From Microvelia longipes (lineage: Eukaryota > Arthropoda > Insecta > Hemiptera > Veliidae), in NCBI GenBank assembly GCA_018340805.1, contig JACMZG010001911.1, positions 32,337,723 to 32,401,722 on the forward strand: a stretch of 64,000 nucleotides of DNA. The letters run 5' to 3'. Numbering within the stretch: the stretch's first letter is position 1; each line of letters opens with the position of its first letter. This document shows, piece after piece, positions 34,510 to 45,851 of the stretch. Both the position numbers and the translations under genes were made by a program. The notes under the pieces were generated by a model. The model saw only the letters and a program-made list of their open reading frames with translations. It searched no databases and was not told where the DNA came from.

Positions 34510-35485
34510 ATTTTTATTTTATCATATATGAATTGGTTACGATTATTTAATTTTTAATTGTTGTTGTTGAAAGTAACAACAAAAGAATTTGCCGAGTTAG
34601 CTTGACTTTACAGAGATTTTATATAATACGCTTCTAAATGTTATTATTTTAAACTGGGAAATTTTAAAATTACTTTTCCCATTTTAAAGAATATCTTGTG
34701 AGAATGTATTAAATAGAAATTATGACGAAAATTTTATGAAAATGAGCCAAAATATAAGTGCTAAATAACTTTTGTGTCTTAAAACGATGGATCTTTAGAA
34801 AAAGAATACCACAGCTCTTATTATTTATGATGATATAATGTTTGAAATGTAATGCTGAAATATGCATGTTTTAATGAAATTATGTTTTTAGATATTTTTC
34901 AAGGATTATATTTCTAACATTAAATCATTATACATAAGAGCTGAGCTATGCTCTTTCTGTAGAACAACTATATATTACCTACCTGTAATTTGATTTAAGT
35001 CTGTCTGTTTGTAACTTAAGCATTTTAACATTAAACACATGCAATTTTAAGGTTTTTAGGATATAATTTTTTTTCTTGTATTTTCGGGTAATATTCTATC
35101 ATATACATGTCTCAAATACTATTAAACCAATTTTGATGATCAAAAAATCTATTTGTCAAATTTTCATAAATATAAAAAAGAGCCCTCCATTTTTTGATAA
35201 AAACAATAGGATCACCACTGTAAGGTAAAAACTGAATTTGAAGCTACTTTCCATATTTAAAAGGGGCCAGGGGCGTAAGTTTCTCGAATCTGAAATCGTT
35301 GATCACCTGCTACTTTATCAGGGAGCAAAAATAAATCATAAAGTAGGATCCAATTTTTTGTGCCAATTTTTCTCGGCTCTTGCACTACTGCCCTTGAGTC
35401 CTTGGCTTTATTGCTTTCTCCGCTACAATATTCATTCGAAATATCGAGTACGAGTCACCTCTGAACTTTTTTTTCATCACATGTA

Positions 35486-35487
<2 letters not shown>
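34510..35487. other. No gene seen (34510-35487)
   Basis: An 82-codon frame at 35238-35486 (LSIFKRGQGRKFLESEIVDH and onward) is less AT-rich than its surroundings but matches nothing I know. Confidence 0.45.
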
Positions 35488-35522
<35 letters not shown>

Positions 35523-35572
35523 TATATATATATATATATAATATATATATATAAGTGTGTGTGTGTGTGTTT
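35488..35572 (+). repeat. TA microsatellite with GT tail
   Basis: TA runs with two breaks, then GTGTGTGTGTGTGTG at 35556-35570. Confidence 0.95.
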
Positions 35573-35929
35573 GTTTTTATATGTATTTCTAGGCAAATCT
35601 TGTAAACAAGCTATCTCTCGAGGGTCTTTTTAATGTATACTGGGACGCTGAACCAAATGAAACCGGACCGAAGTCGATATTACCACTCTAAGTAACCAAA
35701 AAGCCGAATAGACGACCATGGTTACTTACTGGAAACCAAAAATACGGCCGGTAAATAATATACAGTTGTATACTTTAGTAGAAGTATTTTTAGTTCATTT
35801 TTTCGGTACTTGTCAAAGAAAATGCGCCAAACCTTTAAAGATCTCCAACAGAAACAGAGCATTAAACTAGTGCAGATAATGGTGTGCACTGCCAATTTTA
35901 GAGACATAGTTTTGTATAGCCAACAGAAT

Positions 35930-36070
35930 AATTACGCGCATTTCCTTTGAAAAATACAGAAAAATGAGTTAAGAGTAGTGCTTGATAATTGAGTAACTAT
36001 AAAGCATAAACCTTACGCAAGAAATGGATGGTTAAGCACGGAAACACGCATTCCAGAGGAAATACGGTGT
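35930..36070 (-). repeat. Half copy of the fold-back arm repeat
   Basis: TGCTTGATAATTGAGTAACT and GGTTAAGCACGGAAACACGC match, in reverse orientation, the repeat at 54615-54790 and the right arm at 40600-40740. Confidence 0.65.
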
Positions 36071-36169
36071 TTCAGTAATCACACAATTCGTTATCATTCC
36101 AGGAGTTTCTTTTGATGTGTAGTCAATAATATTTTACACGGATACAATATAGTCCAAGAGCCGGACCTG

Positions 36170-36820
36170 AAAAAATGTGACTTTGTACTACTTCAAACCA
36201 GATTTTTCTGAAAATATACCTTAAATTATGAAGGAAAAGCATAGTGTGCCTATCCAGAATGGAGCCCTTTTTATTAATGCGCTCGCTCCAAATATTAGAA
36301 AATCGCACAAATTCCAGTTTTATTGCAATAAGTGTTCCCTGTAGGTCGTGTGAAAAACACGAAAATAACCTTTATAAAACTGATAAAATTTCCTATAAAA
36401 CGAGTGTTTTTTGTCAAAATCGGATTAATAAAACTAAAGTTATGACATTTGTTAAATGGCCAAAAAGTCAATATTTTTCCTAAGAAATTCGCTGACTTTG
36501 CATAAATTAACAATTTTTTTAGTGTTTTAGAAAGAGCTATAATTTTAGTTGTAGTTATCCGATTTAGACGATTAAACACTCGTTTTACAGAACATTTTAT
36601 CACCTTTAAAAAATGTTCTTTTCATGTTTTGCACAAGACCCAAAGGGAACCACTTATTTCAAAAAAACTGAAATTTGTGTTATTTTCTAAAATCTCGAGC
36701 ATGCGCAATCATATGAAGAGCTTCACTCTGGATAGGCAACTATGTTCTTTCTTCATAATTTAAGTTGTATTTTTTGAAATATTTGGTTTAAAGTAGCCCA
36801 AAATGAGTCACATTTTTTCC
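36170..36820. mobile_element. MITE-like element with ~100-bp imperfect inverted repeats
   Basis: The left arm begins GAAAAAATGTGACT (36170-36275) and its imperfect inverted partner ends AGTCACATTTTTTCC (36725-36820). Flanking bases match a continuous copy on the opposite strand at 41212-41275, which lacks this element, so it is an insertion with a visible empty site. Confidence 0.8.
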
Positions 36821-36954
36821 AAAGATTATTTAGTATACCTAGATAGATCACCTAGCCTTTTTAGGAGTTGGATTTGAACAATGGAAAAACTCCCCTTAAC
36901 AGTGAAGGATTCTGATTGGCTCTACCTGTTGACTTGTACTGTAGGAGGAGTTAG

Positions 36955-37070
36955 CAAAGGTTCATGAATCCCCCACCTCTAATCTAGTTTAGTTGGTTTC
37001 TAGCCTTCTAGTTGGAAGCAGCTAGTACTTTTTCTAGGGCTTTGTATTATACATTACATTAAAAGTTTCG
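36955..37070 (+). repeat. Dispersed repeat, paired with 39765-39880
   Basis: It holds CATGAATCCCCCACCTCTAA, GGTTTCTAGCCTTCTAGTTG and GGGCTTTGTATTATACATTA, which recur inverted about 2.8 kb downstream. Confidence 0.75.
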
Positions 37071-37203
37071 GCAACATTTAAATGAGGGGCCACTACCATA
37101 ACTTTTTTTGGTACACTCTTTAACCAAAATTTTAAATTGATTAATACAGAATATGTCCAGATTTTTTTTTTTTACTAAAAAAAAAACTTAATATTTAAAG
37201 AAC

Positions 37204-37500
37204 TTAATATTTTTAAGACAAAATATTTCTACGTATTATGTTTTCTAGGCAGAACTAATAAACTTTATGATTAATACAAAATATTTTCTACGTATTCTTG
37301 TTTACTAGGCAGAACTAATAAACTTTATGATTAATACAAAATATTTCTACGTATTATGTTTTCTAGGCAGAACTAATAAACTTTATGATTAAGACAAAAA
37401 TTTTCTACGTATTCTTGTTTACTAGGCCGAACTAATAAACTGTTTGATTAATACAAAATATTTTCTACGTATTATGTTTACTACGCAGAACTAATGAATT
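37204..37500 (+). repeat. About 59-bp tandem repeat, five units
   Basis: CTACGTATT recurs at 37229, 37288, 37347, 37405 and 37465; each unit holds AGGCAGAACTAATAAACTTT and GATTAATACAAAATATT, with ATGTTTTC/CTTGTTTAC variants alternating between units. Confidence 0.92.
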
Positions 37501-37935
37501 GTTAAATTTAAAAAAAAAAAAAACGTTCTTCTGGGTTTTTAGAGACAACTAATAACTGTTTAATTAAAGAACCTGTATTTGGTATTTTTGTGGCCCGTAT
37601 TAACTGCTTTGATATCTTGGCTCTTAGCGGTAATCACTCCATCCACCCAGGCGCGGATCCAGCCCAAATTCTTGGGAGGGCGATTATTGAGGGCTTAGTA
37701 TAACTTAATTAATTTCGTATGAGGATGCAGATGCTTTAATGAGGGCTTAGTATAACTTGAGATACATATACTTAAATAGTAGCATTCAAAATGTGTCAAA
37801 TGCAAGTGAAGCCAGCTAAAAAAGATTTTTAGCGAATTACATCAATGGAATCATGGAAATTTCCATACTGGAAATGATGCTTATAAGGTTAATTGGATTA
37901 CGGATGTTGAGGGAGTATGTATGTCCAAAAAATAT
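37500..37935. other. No gene seen (37500-37935)
   Basis: Contains an A-run at 37508-37523, CCAGGCGCGGATCCAGCCC at about 37651 (a phrase common near insect DNA-transposon ends) and a short direct repeat GAGGGCTTAGTATAACTT at 37688 and 37741. Confidence 0.5.
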
Positions 37936-37937
37936 GC

Positions 37938-37985
<48 letters not shown>

Positions 37986-38004
37986 GTGTGTATGTGTGTG
38001 TGTA
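37936..38004 (+). repeat. TA microsatellite with GT tail
   Basis: TA run at 37938-37984, then CGTGTGTATGTGTGTGTG. Confidence 0.95.
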
Positions 38005-38249
38005 AAAATCTACCTGTGTAGAAACGATATTTGGCATATAGCGAGATGTTAAGAAGGTTCCGAGGCCTATTGTTTGGAAAAAACTACGTCATCAATCCTA
38101 GATATGATGTCATTAAAATATTGGCTATTAAACAATATTACATATTCAAGTTGACGGCAAGCTAAATAGATTGAGACCAGTTTCAGCTGAATTAAACCAT
38201 CCTTAGTGACACAAACGTTAGATAATATATATTATATAATGTTGTATGT

Positions 38250-38462
38250 ATGTATACGTCCAGGTCAATGATTGCGATATCTGTTAGGTTCAGTATTGCT
38301 AGATCCCGAGAAGGTAGTATGAAAGAAAGACCCCTATCTCTAGTTTCGCCCTCAGGACAAAAACGGCCCCCACAGAATAACGGCGAGCTAAGCAGGTTCG
38401 CAAAGCGCCTGGAAGGTATTCTTATAGTTGGATCCGGTTTCTGCTCAATCGGACCATTTTAA
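38250..38462 (+). other. Unassigned open frame, less AT-rich
   Basis: A 70-codon frame (MIAISVRFSIARSREGSMKE, then PSGQKRPPQNNGELSRFAKR) whose base composition is visibly higher in G+C than its surroundings. No splice signals or family motif; most likely a transposon fragment. Confidence 0.35.
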
Positions 38463-39080
38463 GTAGCATTTTTGGCAAATAACTTAATTATGACGTCATC
38501 AGCTATTAAAATTAAAGTTTTCCTTTTGTATACAGTGGGTGAAAGATAATTTTTCAAGACTTCATTCATCTCATATATGGCCCCAAAGGGGCCATATCCA
38601 GCGATTGAAATTCTCTAATACGTGGCAAAATGCCATGTAAAAATTAATACTAAAAATTTACCCTGAACCTGATTTTTTTAAATCAACTGTATAATAAAAG
38701 TTTAGGGTCAAGATAAAGATTAGTGTGGACGTATTTCTTTAAATTTTCAGTTTAACCCTTGACAAAAGCTCATAAAAAACTAAAATTGATGTGGGGATCA
38801 GGATTAAAATTTGTTTTTAAAATTATAACGGTATGTGAACATATTATGACTGAATGGGGAAATCCATTGGATATCTTTACCATGACGTTCTCTTCACCAT
38901 ATCTTGACCAAGAATTTAAATGATTTTGGCGCGAAGGTCCGTAAACAATACATGTCTTGCTAAATGTCTATTTTTAAGTTACTTATTTACATACTGACGA
39001 GGGAAGCTAGTCCGAAGTGTTGAGAAAAAGTTTCGAGGTACCCTGAACCTGATCTGTTTATGCTACTTACAATGTATTTT
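38460..39080 (+). repeat. Fragments related to the 3' part of family D
   Basis: ATATGGCCCCAAAGGGGCCA (palindrome), CGTGGCAAAATGCCATGTAA, and GACGAGGGAAGCTAGTCCGA followed by TTTCGAGGTACCCTGAACCT. These resemble the 3' modules of family D copies at 5800-5960 and 34330-34500. Confidence 0.5.
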
Positions 39081-39459
39081 CTTCGGAAAATCCCGAAACA
39101 TTAAATAGCATATTGTGACACAACTGCCTAAGTTATAAAACTTAAATAATACACAGTATTATTTCCCAGAATTATTTTGATGTTATAAACTAATAAAGTG
39201 TAAGTATAATGTTTAAAAAAGTTTGCAGATTTCAAAATTTGAACCTAGGAACCCTTAAATGGGGCTTTAAATGGTCGTATTGACTCCATTTAAAGAATTG
39301 AAATCCGACCGAATGGAGTCGTTCAGACTTCAGATTTATTTGATTAAACGCCCCAAAAACATTTTTAAACATGTTCACTCAACATTTTAAGGATTTTTAT
39401 AAAACTTTTGCTGACTTTTTTTATGAAACTCAAAAGGGTTCCTGTACCCCTCAAGATAT

Positions 39460-39569
<110 letters not shown>

Positions 39570-39597
39570 CTTATAACTAAAAAACTATTATTTAAGG

Positions 39598-39720
39598 TTT
39601 CGCAAAACGTATGTTTTCGTCATAAGGGACCTCTGAAACGGATTTGTATCCTGGGACTTCTGCCATGACGCCCATCCAACTAGCGAATTTATTCCCAAAG
39701 AAAATTCGCGAAAATGAAAT
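39598..39720 (+). repeat. Dispersed repeat downstream of a TA run (copy 1)
   Basis: CGTCATAAGGGACCTCTGAA, ACGGATTTGT and TTCTGCCATGACGCCCATCC are shared with 54915-55045. Both copies follow directly after a TA microsatellite. Confidence 0.75.
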
Positions 39721-39764
39721 AGTTGCTACAGGCTGGCTCCTCCTTTATTATACTGTTAATAAAA

Positions 39765-39880
39765 TCGAAATATTGTAATGTATAATACAAAGCCCTTAAA
39801 AAAAGTACTAGATGCTTCCAACTTGAAGGCTAGAAACCAACTAAACTAGATGAGAGGTGGGGGATTCATTCATTAGTCCC
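39765..39880 (-). repeat. Inverted copy of the repeat at 36955-37070
   Basis: The stretch with GTAATGTATAATACAAAGCC, GATGCTTCCAACTTGAAGGC and GAGAGGTGGGGGATTCAT is the reverse complement of 36970-37068. Confidence 0.75.
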
Positions 39881-40049
39881 TTTACTTAATTTTTTGGAAG
39901 ACATTCAACATCAAATAATAAATAAAAAGGGTTTTCAATACTGCTGTAAATATTAAATTCAGACTTTAATGACTTTATTATTAAGTATATCTGAAATTGG
40001 TAGTAAAAACTTGAGGTATATACTTGATGTTATGATTAATACTTGAAAT

Positions 40050-40860
40050 TGTTAAATTTACTTCCAATCTAGAAGATCAGTAATACCAAATCAAGGAACT
40101 GATTTTTTAATAATGTTTAAAATTTCATAATACGGAAAAATATTAATAATTCTGACATGGTATCAGCATGCCGGGCGATTTTTTTGCATGTGCAGCACCG
40201 CGACACAATACGAGCAATTAAAGCCAGGTTACCTGGGTTCGAATTCGGGTAAGGACGATAATTTTTTATAGATTTATTTACATTATATAATAATAATAAT
40301 AATAACTTTATTTCATCAAAATTTTTACATTTCGAATATAGTAAAAATGAATACATTTTTACAAGTTTATAACTGCAAAATATCTCCTTTGGTATGCGTG
40401 TTGCCGTGCTTAACATTTATTTCTTATTTAAGGTTCCGGTTTATACAATTTAACTTGAGTAGTTACTTAATTATGAATCATTACACGTAACTCATTTTTC
40501 CGCTTTTGAGCTTTAAACTAATGCAAATAATGATGAGCACAGCCAATTTTAGAGGCATAGTTTAGCCAAGAGAATAATTAATGTAGCGCATAACTTTGGA
40601 GAAGAAAGAAAAATTAGCTACGAGTAGAGCTTGATAATTGAGTAGCTGCAAAAGTTATAAAGCATACACAGGAACCTTTAGCGTGAAATTTATTGTTAAG
40701 CACGGAAACACGGATTGCAAAATAAAATCGCCCGGCATGCGGATACCACGTTAGAATTGTTAATATTATTTCGCATTATGCAATTTTTAAACAGTATTTA
40801 AAAGTCAATTCCTTTATTTGGTATTACTAATCTTTTAGATTGGAAGTAAGTTTAAAACAA
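40050..40860. mobile_element. Fold-back element centred near 40,520, with an internal insertion
   Basis: 40050-40165 (ending GCATGCCGGGCGATTTT) is inverted at about 40735-40850. Inner blocks AAGGTTCCGGTTTATAC at 40430 and CAGGAACCTTTAG at 40668 are also inverted. The left arm is interrupted at about 40265-40385 by a segment starting with a (TAA)n run, probably a LINE 3' fragment. Half copies of the arm occur at about 35930-36070 and 54615-54790. Confidence 0.7.
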
Positions 40861-41299
40861 TTTTAAATATTATTTATAAAATAAAAAAATAACTAAAGTT
40901 TTTTACTCGTATTCTCACAGATATACATTGTAAATAAATGCATTACCTAAAAAATTAGGTTACAAACATAGAAGTCTTCAAGTTTAGGATTCAAATATGA
41001 AAAACATATTTGAAGTTGAATTTCTTACAAAAAATTTAGTAAAGGGACTGGAGCAGGTATAAAAAGGGTTAAGGAGATTTTCCAATGTGTTTTAAAAATA
41101 TCTACTTTAAAAGGGGTGTTGGCTAATGACCTAAACTCCTCCTCTTTTGACAGAAAAGCAGTTCCAGTACTGCTAGCACCATCTATTGGAATGGAAAAAA
41201 CTAACAGTGATCTATCTAGGTATACTACATAATCTTTGATTTTTTCAGGTCCGGCTCTTGGACTAATATAATATTGTCTCATGACGTCAGATTAAAAGA

Positions 41300-41935
41300 A
41301 GGTAAACTTGCTCTCAACAAAGTATCTTCTGAATAACATTCAATTAAGTAAAAGGCTTTTGTTACAAGGAATTCTTTGATTTCTTTGCATTAATATAGCA
41401 TCTCTGGAAGTGATAGTCTAGAGGGAAGATGATTGTAACATTTCCTAGCAAGGTAATGAGGAGATTTATTGGTGAGAGTTTGCCTGGTATTGAATGAATG
41501 TGATTTATTCTGAAGACTATTGTAATTAATTTTAGCAAAAACAAGAAGGTTGTTGCAAAGTGATAGAAAAGTACGTATTTTTAAGTCTCTAAAACTATTC
41601 TGACGATCTTCTTTTTTAGTAGAAAAACTTGTTCAGCCTTTACAGCTCCACCCCACAATCTGATGCAGTATGCAACATGAGAATGAAAGTAAGTAAAATA
41701 GATCATACAAAAGAATTTAGTAACTTTATCTTTGAGACTTCTATGTATGAATATAGAGGATAAAGTTTTGGACAGGTTGTAAATATGCTTATTCCAGCGT
41801 AATTGGGAGTCCCAAGTGATACCCAGTATGTTGATTGAGCTATCATTTTGCTTCTCTCTTAGAGTGAATACCAAGTGCTGTGTTTTATTCTCGTCTAAGG
41901 TCAGTCCGTTGGCTATGAAATTCCTTTGGTGTTTT
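41300..41935 (-). pseudogene. LINE reverse transcriptase C-terminal fragment
   Basis: On the - strand an open stretch gives NFIANGLTLDENKTQHLVFT, INILGITWDSQLRWNKHIYN, LSKTLSSIFIHRSL and AYCIRLWGGAVKAEQVFLLK. These match the F.NxLxLNxxKT, FLGIxLDxxLxWxxHI and YxIxxWG landmarks of non-LTR reverse transcriptases. Downstream decayed frames still resemble the usual SHxxNTRxxxxL..YNxLP tail. The catalytic YADD part is missing (5'-truncated). Confidence 0.85.
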
Positions 41936-43900
41936 CATTAATAACTTCATATAAACTTCTTAAAAACGATAACAAGTCTTTTAACTAATAATTAAATTAC
42001 TATAACTTAGAAAAGAGAGGCAATTCGAGTATGTATTTACTCATGTCCAAGAAGAAGTAGTCATGTGACCATATATTTAATCTATGTAATCGCCAGCGAT
42101 AAAATCGCATAGCTATGAATGGAGCTTTATATTTAAAATCATACTAAATCTAATTAATGTCAGTACTTAATATAAATATTAGTGATGCTTCATTCTTCCT
42201 TTCTAACAATATTTTTTAAACTAAAAAATAGGACCGGATTTTTTAAATAAGTTGGAATAAATTAATATAAAAATATTAACATCTTTATACCCCAATGAAC
42301 TGTAAAGTTTAATTCGTTAAAAGTGCTTCAACTTTATAAAATATGGGGTTTTAATAAATATTAACTTTATGATAACATAGATGTTTAGAGGGTGTAAATA
42401 AATTCTAAAATAATTTACAATAAATAAAGTAAAATAAAGGTTAAGTTAAATACGCAATAAATTGCAACAATACAATCTTTATTGTGATTATTAACAAAAG
42501 GGACATCAAAATGTATGCTTTACTAAATCCATCTTTAATTCTTTTTTAATAAATCCATTTTTAATTCTTTGAAAATACCATTAATAAAACATCATCATTG
42601 ATTGCATTTCTAATAAAAATTCAAAGCTAGGTACACTTCCATTGAATAAATAAAATGTATTTATACAATAGCAATAAACATTTCAAAGATTTTTTTAAAT
42701 AAATTTTTGAATTCTACAAAGTATAAGAAAAATTAATATGAAACAGTGATAGTATTTAAAAAAAAATAATAAAATCACACTTTTAGAAAGAATAACAAAA
42801 AAAAACAAATAAAGAAATAATACAAATGTTTTTCATTTGATGATTCAGAGAAGTGATACTATTCAGTATATAAAAGAAAAAGAAATCTTTAATCAACAAT
42901 TATTAAACTTTTTCTTTTGCTGGTTAAATAAATAAAGACTATTGCTATCAGCCAAATTTCAAGCACACACACTTAACACTTATTTATAAATAAAACATAA
43001 TCTAACATCTAATTTTCTATCTTATTTACTGGACACTGACCAAGACAAATACAAGGTATAATTTTAATTTAATAAATGAATAAACTACACTAATAATTAT
43101 TATATTTTTTAAGCTGTAAAATATAATTAATTTTAAACAAACAATTAAAACTACATTTTTCACAAATGTAAATTTAAAGAAAATATAAAATAAATAAACT
43201 TAATTAAAACAATAAGGATATAAAATAAATCAGGTTACCAAACGACTTTTTTAGTACACAGCCACAAAATGAGATAGACATTAGAAAATATTGACTGTAA
43301 CTTATATATTAGTACATTTATTAAAAGAAATAATAAAAGAATTATTTATAGGTAGTTAAAAAATTGATAATAATTTCAAGAATTTCCATTCCTAAGTAAA
43401 TGGTAACAATCAAAAATATTAAGCAAAATAATAAACAACATAATACAATAAAATCCTAATACATCTACTACCAACCAGTATTAGTGGTAGATTACATGGC
43501 ATTGATCAAATATAAACCAGTTAATACTCGGATATTAATATCAGGGGAAATTAACTCAATTAAAACAATTAGGTCAAAGAATGAATCAGGTTACTAAATA
43601 ACTTTCATTATGATCTTGATACCTTCATTTAGAAATATCCAACACTTAGATTATATTAAAAACACTATTTTATTAAACAGAATATTTGTAACATTTAAAT
43701 TTAAGTCTAAAATGCTAGCATGAGTCAGCAATATTTCCTTGGCTGGATAGTAGCATATACTATTTTTTTACTTAAAGCAGACAAATATAAAACATATTAT
43801 TATTCTTTATAATATTATGTTAAATTTTAATTGGTGACAAAAATAAGATTACAATAAATTATTAAATTATGATAAGATACAATAAGTTAAATAAATAAAC
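41936..43900. other. No gene seen (41936-43900)
   Basis: Extremely AT-rich anonymous DNA; no repeat or exon was recognised. Confidence 0.55.
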
Positions 43901-44442
43901 CTTAGAATAATACTATATATAGAAGGAGCACAGGACCGTAAACACAATGTAATTCCACTGATAACATGAAAGCCGGTTGACTGGTGCACTTAAGTAATGC
44001 AGCCAACCTGACAACAAAACATTATTTTAAATATTTGTCATAAATATCTATTAATGAAGAAAGATCGTAAAGAACAAATATAATAACTTAAAACACTTGC
44101 TGAGTATTTAATAAAACCGGTCTTAGGTGGCAAAAGGGTGGCGGAATACAAGAATCTACATTTAGTTGACGAGGACTACTTTTTATATATAATTTTAATA
44201 AATACGTTAAACTACTATTTAAAATGCTTTAAATAATGTAATACACCAATATTTATATTATTATTTTATGAATAATCTATAATTAATTAATAATAGAACA
44301 TAATAATTCAGCAGCCGGAAGTATTGCCAACTTTTTTTTAGAAAATTGTATATTGTTAGGGTGGCAGCATTACTTAGGTGCACCAGTGAACTGCCTTTCG
44401 TGTTATCAGTAGTGCTCCTTCTATATATAGTATTATTCTAAG
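43901..44442. mobile_element. TIR element, 542 bp
   Basis: 31 bases at 43901-43931 (starting CTTAGAATAATACTATATAT) recur perfectly inverted at 44412-44442. Weaker complementarity continues inward about 100 bp, including GACTGGTGCACTTAAGTAAT against its inverted partner at 44360-44390. The interior is A/T-rich with no open frame. Confidence 0.85.
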
Positions 44443-45707
44443 AAATAAACAATAAGAATAGGTTTTTCTAAATACTTGCTAAGAGATTTTGGAGGCAGTT
44501 AAGACTGCTTTGAAGTGCAACACTCTGAATGTCAGGGGAAGTTTGGTCTCGTAATTTGTTACTCAAAACAATGTTTCAATGTTCATTCTGATTAATTATC
44601 TTTTTTCACAATTGGTTTACTTTGTCAACAATTTTAGTAATAGATTGTGTTTTAAACTTGTAACTTCATTCAAAAAAATTTATAAAAAACTGATGATGCA
44701 AATGATAAAAATCTGCCAATTAAACAAACTGAATATAGCTATTAATATCAGTGATGCTAATATATTTCTCAAAATTATATTATTAAGCATTTGATAAAAA
44801 TGTTTAATACTTAATATTATATTTTATTTTTGAGTAAAGAAAATATTATTACAAATAAGCAAAAACATGGTTTACAAGACAAATAAAAACAAAATTCACT
44901 CAATACCCTGCAACATTATAACCTCCACTCATTAATTTCTCCTCTTATAGAGTTTTGACTTTATTACCATAATATTTAAATGTAAAACAACTCCCTAAGA
45001 GGTACAGTATTACAAAAAAATCCCTCAACTTTTTTAAAATATTTTGTTGACAGTGTAGGTAAAATTACATTTTGCAGCTTAAAAAAAAGTTCATATATGT
45101 CTAGTGTTGCTGCCGTAAGTAGGAAAACAAATTTTATTAGTACCTAAATTTAAACTTGACCAGACAGTCATGTAATTGTAACCAATAATAAAAAATAATA
45201 CAATAAAATCACAATGAAATAGGGAAATCTTAAAGTTACAATTTTAAACAATATGAGATAATGATTACACTGAAAAAAGAGTTACTACACATAATACACT
45301 TAAGTGTATTAGGTGTCCTTCAAAATGTCTTCACACAAAGATTAAATATTTTAAATTTTTACAAATAAAAGCAGTATAGAGAAGGATGGCAACAAAGCAA
45401 TTCACTTAACACTTTTCTTTATCGACCATCATACTAAGAAATCATAAGTAGCATAAAATAAGATCCCATGTCTAATTCTATTACATGTTTCATAAAAAAG
45501 TGCAAACTTTAAGAACAATAAAAAACTAAATTAATTTGCAACAGTATTGCTAAAATCTCTGACTAACATTTAATTTTACTTAGCAATTATAAGTAAACTA
45601 AAGTTAAATTAATTTGAATTTAAATAAAAATGCTTGAAACTAAAAACTGCAATCCCTGCAGAAAAAGAGAGTTCGACAAGATGATGAAATGTTTCCTGAG
45701 ACATGGA
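44443..45707. other. Region downstream of TMEM256, including its presumed 3'UTR
   Basis: Very AT-rich. On the - strand the TMEM256 3'UTR must lie next to 45707; no single poly(A) site could be chosen. Confidence 0.45.
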
Positions 45708-45851
45708 CTATAGCATCATGGAAAGCCATGCTATAATGAGTGTGGTTCCTCCAATGGGAGCTAATTTTTGAAAGCGCTTGTCCCCTGTAAGTGCAGAGTA
45801 ATAGCATGCACCACTGAACATTGTCATCCCCATAAACACTAATGATCCACT
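45708..45851 (-). CDS. TMEM256: TMEM256 exon 4 (TM3-TM4, C-terminus)
   Basis: Acceptor AATTTCAG. It encodes SGSLVFMGMTMFSGACYYSA, LTGDKRFQKLAPIGGT and a final helix LIIAWLSMML, then TAG at 45708-45710. The frame is hidden inside a longer meaningless open frame, so it is easily missed. Confidence 0.9.
   Translation of the reverse strand, partial: SGSLVFMGMTMFSGACYYSALTGDKRFQKLAPIGGTTLIIAWLSMML

Noticed and set aside
41025..41282. 85-residue minus-strand frame downstream of the LINE fragment as a gene
   Set aside because: Its start belongs to the dispersed repeat also seen at 36140-36850; no conserved motif.
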